The translations under genes and the position numbers were made by a program. 64,000 nt of DNA from an uncultured Bacteroidaceae bacterium (GTDB lineage Bacteria > Bacteroidota > Bacteroidia > Bacteroidales > Bacteroidaceae), in NCBI GenBank assembly GCA_934271655.1, contig CAKQRW010000008.1:1-64000 (forward strand). Reading direction: 5' to 3'. How positions within the stretch are numbered: position 1 is the stretch's first letter; every line of letters begins with the position of its first letter. Positions 41,555-50,329 of this stretch are shown here, one piece after another. The notes beneath the pieces are model-generated. The model ran no database searches. It was not told the origin of the DNA and saw nothing but the letters and a program-made list of their open reading frames with translations.

Positions 41555-42937
41555 TCAGTGAGTGAGCCAGAACACCACGAGTCCCACTGCCCATGCAGCC
41601 AGAGCCCTCCAGAGGAAATTGCGCATGTACCACCTGAACCTTATCTTCTCCACCTCAAGCACAGCCTGTCCGGCCAGCGTGCCGACAAAGACGAGCGAAC
41701 CGCCGCAGGCGCAGCAGAACGAGAGCAACTGCCAATAGATGCCGTTCTGCACAAACTCTGATGCGGAGCCTGCCACAGCGTCGAGCGGGAACATGTTCAT
41801 GCCTATCATCATCACAGGCACATTGTCGAGCAGCGACGACACGATGCCTATGCCTATGCCATAGAGATAGACATTGTCCACATGGCACTCAAGCCACTTG
41901 CCCGCATAGTCCAAGGCTCCGCATTCGGCCAGAGCTCCCACACCGAGTGTCACCCCAAGGAAGTATAGTATGATGCGTATGCTGATAAACTCTGCATTGC
42001 GGAAATAGTGCCGCTGCACGAGCAGCACATTGCCGTTCTTCTCCAGATTGAACAGTCCCTCCACTGCCCATATCAGCGCAAGCACCGACATGGAGCCAAT
42101 GAATGGCGGGAGCTTTGTGATGTAATGGAACGACGGTATGAACCACAGTCCGGCGATGCCAAGCACGAGCAGCACCGCTTTCTGCCATGAGGCCCAGCCC
42201 GAGTCGTCGCTTTCGCATCGTGTGAGCACAGAGAAGACCTCTACCCTGCCGTGCAGCTTGGTGGCGATGAGCGCATTGAAGGTGCACATGCAGGCAAAGG
42301 CTGGCAGGAAGAGCCCTGCCGCATAGGCAGATGGAGTGATGAGGTCGCGCACCCACAGCATGACCGATGTCATGTCGCCGATGGCGGTGAAGCATCCGCC
42401 CATGCTGGCCGCCACTATGATGGCGCTGGCGTATACCACTCGCTGGTAATGGTTCTTGACTATCTGCATCACCAGTCCGAGCATGAGCACCACGGTGGTG
42501 AGGTTGTCCACATTGGCCGATATGGTGAAGGTGAGCAGCGACACGACCCACAGGAAGGCGCGGCTGCTGCGCATGCGGAGCCATGAGATGAGTGGGTCAA
42601 ACACTCCGTTGTTGTGAAGCACTTCCACTATCGTGTTGGTGGCGATGAGAAACAGTATCACGGAGCATGCCTCAAATATGTAGGTGGTGATGACGTGATC
42701 TGCCACAAAATACTTCATCATGTCGCTCGTGGGCCTCTGGCCTCCAAGGAAGGCGGCATAGTCGTCTCCATGCATCAGCCGCACGAAGTCGCCTCCGTGT
42801 ATCATGTATATCACCCACGCCATGACGCCGCACACCATGGCCACTGTGGCACGGTTGATATGGTGCACCTGCTCTGTGATCATCAGCACATAGCCGAGCA
42901 GCACCACAGCCACTATTATCAATGTCATCAACAGCAT
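41555..42937 (-). CDS. nhaD: NhaD-type Na+/H+ antiporter
   Basis: A 460-residue ion-transporter-superfamily protein with about 12 hydrophobic helices. ISANVDNLTTVVLMLGLVMQ, TAIGDMTSVMLWV and SSLLDNVPVMMIGMNMF are the symmetric half-helix motifs of NhaD/ArsB-type carriers, with conserved Asp/Asn. It exchanges internal Na+ for protons. A sodium economy with Rnf is likely. It is a single minus-strand gene between tRNA-Gly and pfkA. Confidence 0.93.
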   Translation of the reverse strand: MLLMTLIIVAVVLLGYVLMITEQVHHINRATVAMVCGVMAWVIYMIHGGDFVRLMHGDDYAAFLGGQRPTSDMMKYFVADHVITTYIFEACSVILFLIATNTIVEVLHNNGVFDPLISWLRMRSSRAFLWVVSLLTFTISANVDNLTTVVLMLGLVMQIVKNHYQRVVYASAIIVAASMGGCFTAIGDMTSVMLWVRDLITPSAYAAGLFLPAFACMCTFNALIATKLHGRVEVFSVLTRCESDDSGWASWQKAVLLVLGIAGLWFIPSFHYITKLPPFIGSMSVLALIWAVEGLFNLEKNGNVLLVQRHYFRNAEFISIRIILYFLGVTLGVGALAECGALDYAGKWLECHVDNVYLYGIGIGIVSSLLDNVPVMMIGMNMFPLDAVAGSASEFVQNGIYWQLLSFCCACGGSLVFVGTLAGQAVLEVEKIRFRWYMRNFLWRALAAWAVGLVVFWLTH

Positions 42938-43171
42938 ATCTGCTTCTTCGTTTTTTGGTTTGTACTACCTTTTTCCTGCAAGAGACATAGACGCCACGCA
43001 CAGGCTGGTTATTTCCTGAAGGCGCAAGGCCTCACGCCGCCATGGCGCCAGCCTGTGGCTGCAGGAAGCCCGCACTTGTGGCATAAAAGAGATGCGGCTT
43101 CACGGCTGGTCGCACTGTATAGCATAACCTTATCTACCGCAAAGCCGCACCTTTGTCTCATTCTCTTTTCA

Positions 43172-43247
43172 TGGAGCGGTAGACGGGACTCGAACCCGCG
43201 ACCCTCGGCTTGGGAAGCCAATGCTCTACCAACTGAGCCACTACCGC
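43172..43247 (-). tRNA. tRNA-Gly (anticodon CCC)
   Basis: 76 nt with encoded CCA. The anticodon loop TTCCCAA gives CCC. The D-arm (GGCTCAGTTGGTAGAGC) and T-arm (CGGGTTCGAGTCCCG) are standard. Confidence 0.95.
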
Positions 43248-43268
43248 AGTGTGTCTTTTTTCACAATG

Positions 43269-43276
43269 CAAAAGTA
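43269..43276 (-). promoter_or_regulatory. -7 box for tRNA-Gly
   Basis: Minus-strand TACTTTTG, 21 bp upstream of the tRNA 5' end. Confidence 0.6.
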
Positions 43277-43448
43277 AGTATTTTTATCTTAGGAGACAAC
43301 TTTTTCAAAAGAAAAAAGCTCTCTCGCAATGTTTTTTTTCTATCTGGCTCCTTTTTGCGTAGCTTTTCACCTGTTTCCCTTGGAGTGTTTGAAATGCGGC
43401 CTTTCAACATAGTCGCGCCAAGAGGAAAGAACGGCCTTGCCGCCCCTG

Positions 43449-43591
43449 GGGTGACAGGTGACACTTGTGACACCACTTTTACAAACCCTCGCGCGCGCAG
43501 GCGGGCAGGAAAGATAAATCTTAAAAGATAAATATATATATTATACAGCAGAAGTTTCAAAAACGCCTGCCACAAGTGTCACCTGTCACCC
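43449..43591. repeat. Long inverted repeat built from GTGACA-type words
   Basis: A 21-bp perfect arm pair (43449-43469 and 43571-43591) is made of GGTGACAGGTGACACTTGTG. A nested 7-bp pair GCAGGCG/CGCCTGC adjoins it. The 101-bp spacer is AT-rich with an ATATATATATTATA core. The layout mirrors the element at 14515-14633, though the words differ. Confidence 0.85.
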
Positions 43592-43609
43592 ACAAGAAGG
43601 TTTGTGAAC

Positions 43610-43866
43610 ATTCGCTGGCAAGGCATTTTCGCTTCGTGAGCAAGTCACTTCCGCTTCGCAAACAAGTCACTTTCGCATCGTGAGCAAGTCACTTTCGCTT
43701 CGCAAACAAGCCACTTTTGCATCGTGAGCAAGTCACTTTCGCTTCGCAAACAAGCCACTTTTGCATCGTGAGCAAGTCACTTTCATGTCGCAAACAAGCC
43801 ACTTCCGCTTCGCAAACAAGCCACTTTTGCATCGTGAGCAAGCCACTTTCATGTCGCAAGCAAACA
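43610..43866. repeat. 22-bp tandem array with 44-bp higher-order period (about 11 units)
   Basis: Ten consecutive 22-bp units run from 43632 to 43851, with one degenerate unit before and a partial one after. Two unit types alternate: one has CATCGTGAGCAAG, the other CTTCGCAAACAAG, and both end in (T/C)CACTTT(C/T)(G/A)-like sequence. The alternation gives a 44-bp period. Stop-free frames exist on both strands only because of the repeat. Confidence 0.95.
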
Positions 43867-43938
43867 TTCACAAAACGCGATTTTTATTCTTACAAAATGC
43901 AAGCTATACACTTACTAATTACAGCTCTGCCGTTTAAA

Positions 43939-44048
43939 CATCGTAATCCTTTGGTTTAGTCATCAAAAGCCAGGGACTTTCACATCAAAAACCAGGGACT
44001 TTCACATCAAAACCCTTGGACTTTCACATCGCAATCCCTGGACTTTCA
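43939..44048. repeat. Second 22-bp tandem array (5 units) upstream of recF
   Basis: Units begin CATC and end GGACTTTCA (43961-44048), preceded by a degenerate unit at 43939. It shares CATC at the start and ACTTTCA at the end with the preceding array but differs in the middle. It ends 243 bp before recF. Confidence 0.9.
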
Positions 44049-44279
44049 TTTTGCAAGTCTGGCACCCACACCTCACGGCCCCACAACATGCGATGCGTCC
44101 ACCAGCCCGCCATCACAAAAAAAGCGTCCGAATGAGTGCGTCGCTTCCCCTCCCACTCGCGGCATGCAGACGCTTCATTTTTGAAATCCCTCCATGAAAA
44201 TTCGACATGAGCCACAGGCATTCGAGCATATTCCCCACAGTTTTTCATCTCAACAGACACGTAATTCAGGATTTTTACA

Positions 44280-44287
44280 TAAATTTG
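44280..44287 (+). promoter_or_regulatory. -7 box directly before recF
   Basis: TAAATTTG ends 4 bp before the recF ATG, so transcription would begin at or within a few bases of the start codon. Confidence 0.5.
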
Positions 44288-44291
44288 TGCC

Positions 44292-45383
44292 ATGATTCTA
44301 AAAAAGCTAACAATACTCAATTATCGCAACATAGCAGCAGCCGACCTCAGTTTCTCGCCAAAGATAAACTGCTTTGTGGGACAGAACGGCGAGGGCAAGA
44401 CAAACGTTCTTGACTCCATCTACTTCCTCTCGTTCACCAAGAGCGCCGCCAGTTTCCAAGACTCCATGAACATACGGCACGGAGAAGAGATGATGATGGT
44501 GCAAGGCACATACGACCTCAACGGCGTGGAGGAGGAAATAACCATAGGCATGAAGGCCCGGCAGAAGAAGCAGGTGCAGCGAAACAAGAAGTGCTACAAG
44601 CGCATGGCAGAGCACATAGGGCTGCTGCCTCTCATCATAGCGTCGCCAAACGACTACACCATCATATCTGGCGGAAGCGAGGAGCGGCGCCGTCTGATGG
44701 ACATAGTCATCTCGCAGTATAGCCCCGAATACATGGCAGACCTGACCTCCTACAACAAGGCCCTCCAGCAGCGCAACGCCATGCTCAAGGCCGAGGAGGA
44801 GCCCTGCGAGGCCATCATCGGCGTGTTTGAGGAGATGATGGCCGACTATGGCGAAAGGATTTACGAGCGGAGAAAGGAGTTCATCGAGGAGTTCACACCA
44901 GTGTTCCAGCATTTCCATTCAGTCATCTCAGGCGGCAACGACCAGGTGGAGCTGCACTACTCCAGCCACTGCCAGCGCGGACGGCTGATAGACGTGATAC
45001 AGAGAGACCGCGCCAAAGACCGCATCATGGGCTACTCGCTTCACGGCGTGCACAAGGACGACCTGGAGATGCTGCTCGATGGCTACCCCATCAGGCGCGA
45101 GGGCTCGCAAGGGCAAAACAAGACATACATGATAGCCCTGAAGCTGGCGCAGTTTGACTTCCTCAAGCGGACGGGCAGCAAGACCACGCCGCTGCTTTTG
45201 CTTGACGACATATTCGACAAGCTCGATGCCCAGCGCGTGGAGCAGATCGTGAACATCGTCTCGGGCAATTCCTTCGGCCAGATATTCATCACCGACACCA
45301 ACAGGGAGAACCTCGACAAGATTCTGGCGAGGAGCCAGGGGGAGTTTAAGATTTTCAACGTAAAGAAAGGCAATATAGAATAG
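44292..45383 (+). CDS. recF: DNA replication/repair protein RecF
   Basis: A 363-residue SMC-like ATPase. The N-terminus ILKKLTILNYRNIAAADLSF matches RecF. Walker A is FVGQNGEGKTNVLDSIYFLS (about residues 29-48). The signature and Walker B region is LLLLDDIFDKLDAQRVEQIV (about 300-320). It loads RecA with RecOR at gaps and stalled forks. It is followed after 2 bp by the DUF721 gene, and two 22-bp arrays lie upstream. Confidence 0.95.
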   Translation: MILKKLTILNYRNIAAADLSFSPKINCFVGQNGEGKTNVLDSIYFLSFTKSAASFQDSMNIRHGEEMMMVQGTYDLNGVEEEITIGMKARQKKQVQRNKKCYKRMAEHIGLLPLIIASPNDYTIISGGSEERRRLMDIVISQYSPEYMADLTSYNKALQQRNAMLKAEEEPCEAIIGVFEEMMADYGERIYERRKEFIEEFTPVFQHFHSVISGGNDQVELHYSSHCQRGRLIDVIQRDRAKDRIMGYSLHGVHKDDLEMLLDGYPIRREGSQGQNKTYMIALKLAQFDFLKRTGSKTTPLLLLDDIFDKLDAQRVEQIVNIVSGNSFGQIFITDTNRENLDKILARSQGEFKIFNVKKGNIE

Positions 45384-45385
45384 GC

Positions 45386-45676
45386 ATGAGACAGAGCAAC
45401 ACAGAGCAGATTGGCGACATCATACGCCAGTTTATGCGCATCAACGGCATTGAGACTCCATACAACCAGCACCTCATCATCGAGGCCTGGCCTGCCGTGA
45501 TGGGCAACATCATACAGAAATACACGGGCGACCTGTTCATCAAGAACCAGGACCTGCACGTGCAGATCACATCGCCTGCCATCAAGCAGAACCTCATGAT
45601 GGAGCACCGCTCCATAGCCCACAAGCTGAACGAGCACGTGGGGGCGCAGGTGATTGAGGACGTGGTCTTCTATTGA
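45386..45676 (+). CDS. DUF721/DciA-like protein
   Basis: A 96-residue protein starting 2 bp after recF, almost certainly cotranscribed. IIRQFMRINGIETPYNQHLI, EAWPAVMGNIIQKYTGDLFI and QDLHVQITSPAIKQNLMMEH are the KH-like DUF721 fold. DciA is the helicase operator that replaces DnaC/DnaI in most bacteria, and Bacteroidota copies are short like this one. The domain assignment is strong; the helicase-loading role is by family only. Confidence 0.87.
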   Translation: MRQSNTEQIGDIIRQFMRINGIETPYNQHLIIEAWPAVMGNIIQKYTGDLFIKNQDLHVQITSPAIKQNLMMEHRSIAHKLNEHVGAQVIEDVVFY

Positions 45677-45772
45677 CGACGCGGCCTTCTATCGACATAG
45701 TGTTCTTCTATTTGACATCGAAGGCCGGCATCCTGGCTGATGGCACGAAGGGAAAAGGCGGCAATGTACGAC

Positions 45773-45822
45773 AAAACGCTATAGATGACAGGCGCAAGCC
45801 CGTGTGTCATCTATAGCGTTTT
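45773..45822. terminator. Shared terminator, recF-DUF721 and CBS-domain gene
   Basis: A perfect 18-bp stem (AAAACGCTATAGATGACA) with a 14-nt loop and A/T runs on each flank. It serves converging transcripts from both sides. Confidence 0.9.
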
Positions 45823-45875
45823 TCTATATTCTGTCCATCAGCAGCACCATTTCCGCTGGCATCTGCCTATGTATT

Positions 45876-47060
45876 TCATGCGTCTGTCTTGCGCTCATTC
45901 AGAGTATCGGCCTTGCGCTCATTCAGAGTGTCAGCCTTGCGCTCATTCAGAGTGTCTGTCTTGCGCCCATTCAGAGAGTCTGTCTTGTGCTGGGCCTTCT
46001 GCATCTGCTTCCATTGTTCCTTGGCCAGTTCCTGCATGTCCACCACTTCATCCTTCTCGTCGACAATCTCAAAGCCGAGCATTGTCTCAATGACATCCTC
46101 CAGTGTGACAAGGCCGCGGAAGCAGCCATACTCATCGATGATGATGGATATATGCTCCTTCTTCTCCAGGAGTTTTTCCCATATCGTCGACACGTCCTGG
46201 TCTTCCGGGAACGAGAGGATGGGACGCGCCAGCTCGCCGAGCTTGACATCAAACTTGTCCTCCGCCAGTCTCTCCAGTATCTCCTGGCGAAGCACGTAGC
46301 CCGTGATGTAGTCGCTCTCGTCACCCTTGTATACAGGAATGCGCGAGTAGTTCTTGAACTCATCATCGTCATAGAACTCTTTCAGCGTCATGCCCTCCTC
46401 TGCCATCGTCACCACGACACTCGGAGTCATTATCTTGTGGGCCGTGATGCTGTCAAGCTTGAGCAGGTTCTGAATCATGCGGTTCTCTTTCTTCTCCAGC
46501 ACGCCTTCCTCTGTGCCCACAGACACGATGGCCGCCACGTCGTCGCGTGTGACCGACTCCTGCGGGGCTGTGGAGCTGACAAGACGTGTGATGCGCTCAA
46601 GAAGAACGACAAGCACATATGTTATGGCTATGTAGAAACGGATAATCTTTGTGGCCGGCAATGCCAGCCGGCGCCAATACGTGGAACCGATGGTCTTAGG
46701 AAGAATCTCCGAGAAGACAAGTATGAGTAACGTGAAGACAGCTGACACTGCACCAACAAACAGGCTCATCTCCTCACTGGCGTGGAAGTGTGACGCCGCA
46801 TAGCCAGCAGCCTGCGAGCCGACAAGAGAGGCTCCCACCGTATTGGCTATGGTGTTCACCACCAGTATGGCTGATATAGGACGGTCGATGTTCGTCTTAT
46901 ACTTCTTCAGCCTCTCCCACCCCGGAGCGTTCTGGGTCTCAAGCGTGGATATGTATGACATGGGAGTGGACAAGAGCGTTGCCTCAAGCAACGAGCATAT
47001 TGCCGATATGACCAACGACAACAGCATGAATGTGACTAAGAGAGAGAGTTGCTGATCCAT
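45876..47060 (-). CDS. CNNM/CBS-domain membrane protein (hemolysin-like) with octapeptide-repeat tail
   Basis: A 394-residue protein. The CNNM transmembrane domain (1-170) contains FSEILPKTIGSTYWRRLALP. Two CBS motifs (about 205-335) contain IMTPSVVV, RIPVYKGDESDYITGYVL and IIIDEYGCFRGLVTLEDV. The C-terminal CorC/HlyC transporter domain of longer members is missing. Instead the last about 35 residues are 8-residue repeats, K(T/A)D(T/S)LN(E/G)R, four times, encoded by 24-bp DNA repeats. CNNM proteins are linked to Mg2+/Co2+ efflux or homeostasis. The start is at 47060, with no clear -7 box found. Confidence 0.9.
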   Translation of the reverse strand: MDQQLSLLVTFMLLSLVISAICSLLEATLLSTPMSYISTLETQNAPGWERLKKYKTNIDRPISAILVVNTIANTVGASLVGSQAAGYAASHFHASEEMSLFVGAVSAVFTLLILVFSEILPKTIGSTYWRRLALPATKIIRFYIAITYVLVVLLERITRLVSSTAPQESVTRDDVAAIVSVGTEEGVLEKKENRMIQNLLKLDSITAHKIMTPSVVVTMAEEGMTLKEFYDDDEFKNYSRIPVYKGDESDYITGYVLRQEILERLAEDKFDVKLGELARPILSFPEDQDVSTIWEKLLEKKEHISIIIDEYGCFRGLVTLEDVIETMLGFEIVDEKDEVVDMQELAKEQWKQMQKAQHKTDSLNGRKTDTLNERKADTLNERKADTLNERKTDA

Positions 47061-47625
47061 GGCCTTTTGTGTTTGTTGTCGTTTGATGTTGGTGCACAGT
47101 AATTTGTTTTCTCAATGCGGCTACTGCTTTCCGCCGGATAACTGTCTGAATCCATTTAAAGATAATTTAGTTAATACTCATGCTGACGGATATATTTCCC
47201 TATGCATGTCCCCATGCATGCGCAGCTTTGCGCCTCAGCATATTGTCGATGCAAAATTCGCAAAAAAAATCGAAACTAACAAGAAAAAGCATGACATTTA
47301 AGCCTTGCCGCCTTTTTTTCGCCCCGTCAGCCTTGCAAAAGCCGCCTGTCCGCACGCCATGCGCCATTCTCTGCCCACATGCCCCTCGCCCTTACCTGCC
47401 GCCTGGAACATGCGACACACTCTTCGCGCACGACACATTTTATATCGTTTTGGAAACATTTTCCTCTTTTATGTTTGAGATGTAAAAAAAAACATCTATC
47501 TTTGCAAACGTTTTTGTTGTCTCCATAAGGCATGCGGATGGCAAGAAAGCCACCGTGTGATTAAGGGACAAACTGTAGGGAGGCAGATAACTGAATTAAC
47601 AATTTTTTAATCGATACAAATAGAC
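47061..47625. other. Intergenic, mostly featureless
   Basis: 565 bp between the CBS-domain gene and the glycosylphosphotransferase, divergent. A -7 box TATCTTTG at 47497-47504 serves the plus-strand gene. I found no other supported element or coding frame. Confidence 0.5.
47497..47504 (+). promoter_or_regulatory. -7 box for the glycosylphosphotransferase gene
   Basis: TATCTTTG, TAnnTTTG type, 122 bp before the ATG, giving a leader over 110 nt. Confidence 0.6.
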
Positions 47626-49023
47626 ATGAAGACAGAAAGAAGCTTGCAGTTGGGCGTGCTATTGGTAGACATGGTTCTGCTCACAGCATTCATCACAGTA
47701 TTTTTCAAGATTATGCTGATGCTGTATCCTGACTCAATAAACGGCATCGTAAGTCTCCCATGGCTGATTGTGACATACGTGACAAGCTTTGTGTTCAGTT
47801 TCCTGCTGCTGCCATCTGTAGCCCAATACAGGCACTCTAAATGGGAGGACATCGTGAAGAGAGCGCTCGACACCAGCTTCGTCATGCTGCTCTTCGTGTC
47901 GCTCATCACCATCTTCACCAGGCCAGAGCACCACTACCCGCGCACGTTCTATTGCAGTTCGATAGTGTGCTACGCTGTGTTCCTGACCATCGAGAGATGC
48001 TGCCTCAAGTACATGTTCAATCATCTGAGGTCCAACAAGCGCAACCAGAAGAACATTGTCTTCCTCGGCGACGAGCCTATGGTGACACAGCTGATGAGCT
48101 ACATGCGCACTCCTTCTTTCGGTTACGACATCAAGGGAATATTCTACGATGGCACGTCGGAAGACAAGGAGCTGGAAGCCATCAAACTCGGAGAGAGGAA
48201 GGACCTGCTGACGTGGCTCACAAAGCATCCCGACGTGAACGAGCTGTATGGCTACATCCCTAAAGAGAGGCAGGAGGCGATAAACATCCTCGCAAAGTTT
48301 TGCGACAACCACCTCATCCGCTTCTACTACCTGCCGGCAGTGGATGTCTTCAGAGGCAACACGACCGTGTCGTACCTGGGCGACACACCTATCATAGCCA
48401 GACGTGAGGAGCCGCTGCTCGACCCGACCAACAGGTTCATCAAGCGCACGTTCGACATCGTGTTCTCATCACTGGTGCTGTGCACTATATTCCCCATCGT
48501 ATGGGTCATCGTGGCCATTGCCATAAAGATACAGTCGCCAGGCCCAGTGTTCTTCAAGCAAGACCGCACCGGACTGGACGGCAAGACATTCAAGTGCTAC
48601 AAGTTCCGCTCCATGAAGGTAAACAAAGACTCGGACAAGGTGCAGGCCACAAAAGACGACCCGCGCAAGTTCCCGTTTGGCAACCTGATGCGCAAGACCA
48701 ACATAGACGAGCTGCCGCAGTTCATCAACGTGTTCAAGGGAGACATGTCGGTGGTAGGCCCACGCCCGCACATGCTCAAGCACACAGAGGAGTACTCCAC
48801 TCTCATCAACCGCTTCATGCTACGCCATCTTGCCAAGCCTGGCATCACCGGACTGGCGCAGGTCAGCGGATTCAGAGGAGAGACACACTACATCGACCAG
48901 ATGGAGGGACGAGTGAAGATGGACATCAAGTATATCGAGAACTGGTCTTTCTGGCTGGACATAAAGATCATCATCATGACGGTCACCAACATGCTGGGCA
49001 AGGAGAAGGGCAACGCCTACTAA
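47626..49023 (+). CDS. Undecaprenyl-phosphate glycosylphosphotransferase (WcaJ-like)
   Basis: A 465-residue protein that transfers sugar-1-phosphate from a nucleotide sugar to undecaprenyl phosphate, the first step of exopolysaccharide or capsule synthesis. It has four N-terminal helices, a central Rossmann-like domain (NIVFLGDEPMVTQL) and a C-terminal bacterial sugar transferase domain (about 270-460) with FIKRTFDIVFSSLVL, FFKQDRTGLDGKTF, YKFRSMKV, TNIDELPQFINVF and SVVGPRP. The sugar is not predictable. A hairpin (GCCAGCGCA...TGCGCTGGC) lies at 49087-49119 after the stop. Confidence 0.93.
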   Translation: MKTERSLQLGVLLVDMVLLTAFITVFFKIMLMLYPDSINGIVSLPWLIVTYVTSFVFSFLLLPSVAQYRHSKWEDIVKRALDTSFVMLLFVSLITIFTRPEHHYPRTFYCSSIVCYAVFLTIERCCLKYMFNHLRSNKRNQKNIVFLGDEPMVTQLMSYMRTPSFGYDIKGIFYDGTSEDKELEAIKLGERKDLLTWLTKHPDVNELYGYIPKERQEAINILAKFCDNHLIRFYYLPAVDVFRGNTTVSYLGDTPIIARREEPLLDPTNRFIKRTFDIVFSSLVLCTIFPIVWVIVAIAIKIQSPGPVFFKQDRTGLDGKTFKCYKFRSMKVNKDSDKVQATKDDPRKFPFGNLMRKTNIDELPQFINVFKGDMSVVGPRPHMLKHTEEYSTLINRFMLRHLAKPGITGLAQVSGFRGETHYIDQMEGRVKMDIKYIENWSFWLDIKIIIMTVTNMLGKEKGNAY

Positions 49024-49188
49024 GGCCACAGCTGGCCAGCAAGGCCCACAGGCCACTGGCACACACAGACGAGAACAAACACGTGAGCCAGCGCACCATA
49101 CATGGAACCATGCGCTGGCACACATTATTATATACAACAGCAACATTATACATACAAAAATAAACAAAGACAACACTATTCAAAACAA

Positions 49189-49833
49189 ATGGCATTCTTA
49201 GATATATTCAAGAAGAAAAAGACGGAGAATGTGGGTGGCATGGAAGATTTCATGACACTCATACGTGTTTATTTCCAGAGCGTGCTGGCAGCCAACCTCG
49301 GCATTTCCAACATTGCCGCACTGCCCGACCTGCTCACATTCAAGAGGACACTCCATGTGCCGACACTCAACAACAAGCTTGGACTGGGCGAGAGGAAAGC
49401 CTGCAAGAAGATGCTGCAAGACCTGTATGGCATCAGCGACTCGTTCTTCAAAGAGATAGACCAGAGCATCAAGAAAGGATGCCGCAACCAGAATGAGGTG
49501 CAGCGCTATCTGTATCTCTTCCAGGGCTACAGCCAAGACCTGATGATGCTGCTCGGCAACATGCTCAAATGGAAGTTCCGCATACCGGCATTCATGAAGA
49601 AGATGATGCGCAAAGTGACAGACAGCGCTGTGCATGACATCCTCACCAAGGCCACATGGGCCGACGCAGGAGAGTTCAAGACAGCACTCTCCATCAGAAA
49701 ATCACAGCAGATGCTGGGATTCAGCGAGGCGTGGGCGCAGGAGTATGTCTACAACCTCATCACTCTGGCAAAGAAAGAGCCAAACCCTTCTCAGGAGGAG
49801 ATGGCAAAAGCCGAAGCTAAGATGAAGAAATAG
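49189..49833 (+). CDS. Conserved hypothetical, alpha-helical
   Basis: A 214-residue protein with no signal peptide or membrane helix. It is basic and helical, beginning MAFLDIFKKKKTENVGGMED and ending in KAEAKMKK. Segments such as LNNKLGLGERKACKKMLQDL and GFSEAWAQEYVYNLITLAKK are visible. I do not recognise a characterised family. The chosen start excludes an upstream extension with low-complexity sequence. It lies 165 bp after the glycosylphosphotransferase. No function can be assigned. Confidence 0.75.
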   Translation: MAFLDIFKKKKTENVGGMEDFMTLIRVYFQSVLAANLGISNIAALPDLLTFKRTLHVPTLNNKLGLGERKACKKMLQDLYGISDSFFKEIDQSIKKGCRNQNEVQRYLYLFQGYSQDLMMLLGNMLKWKFRIPAFMKKMMRKVTDSAVHDILTKATWADAGEFKTALSIRKSQQMLGFSEAWAQEYVYNLITLAKKEPNPSQEEMAKAEAKMKK

Positions 49834-49940
49834 CTCCCTCACAAGCGCAAGCTTACAAGAAACAGACATGAGGCCGACCTTTTTCAACCGCTGCATTATC
49901 TTTTTTTGCACGAATAGTTGGCCGATTCAATCTTTTTAAG

Positions 49941-49948
49941 TAATTTTG
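49941..49948 (+). promoter_or_regulatory. -7 box for the coiled-coil/zapA unit
   Basis: TAATTTTG, 54 bp before the start at 50003. Confidence 0.6.
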
Positions 49949-50002
49949 CAAAAGATTGTTGTACACCTCATTGTTAAACACACGCGATAAAGGACACAAG
50001 AC

Positions 50003-50329
50003 ATGACATCTGAAGAAAGACAGACGATGAAAAAGTTTGAGGCGAAGATAAGGAACGTCCTCGCCCAGTATCGTGTGCTCAAACAAGAGAACTCAGACCT
50101 GTACACTGAGCTCGAACTCAAGGATGAGGAAATAAAGCAGCTGAAGGACCAACTGGCTCAAAGCAAGAATGAGTACAACAACCTGAAATTGGCCAAGATT
50201 ATTGAAGTCAGCGACTCCGACCTCAAGGAGTCCAAGAACAAGATATCAAAGCTGGTTCGCGAAATCAACAAGTGCATCAACCTTCTGTCAGGTGGAGAAA
50301 TGGCGGAGGAAAGTCCCGAACAGGCCTGA
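50003..50329 (+). CDS. Small coiled-coil protein upstream of zapA
   Basis: A 108-residue protein dominated by a heptad-rich coiled coil (NVLAQYRVLKQENSDLYTEL, then DEEIKQLKDQLAQSKNEYNN) and a second helix with VREINKCINLL. No enzymatic motif. It lies 212 bp upstream of zapA in the same direction, with a -7 box ahead. By size and position it may be a divisome accessory protein, which is inference. Confidence 0.75.
   Translation: MTSEERQTMKKFEAKIRNVLAQYRVLKQENSDLYTELELKDEEIKQLKDQLAQSKNEYNNLKLAKIIEVSDSDLKESKNKISKLVREINKCINLLSGGEMAEESPEQA

Noticed and set aside
43689..43959. Open frames inside the 22-bp arrays on both strands
   Set aside because: They exist because 66 bp (three units) restores frame without stops; no start context, conservation or neighbouring gene supports coding.
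43610..44048. Possible CRISPR array
   Set aside because: Units are contiguous 22-mers with no unique spacers and no cas genes nearby.
44024..44320. 98-residue minus-strand frame overlapping the recF start
   Set aside because: It overlaps the recF promoter and start and shows no recognisable domain.
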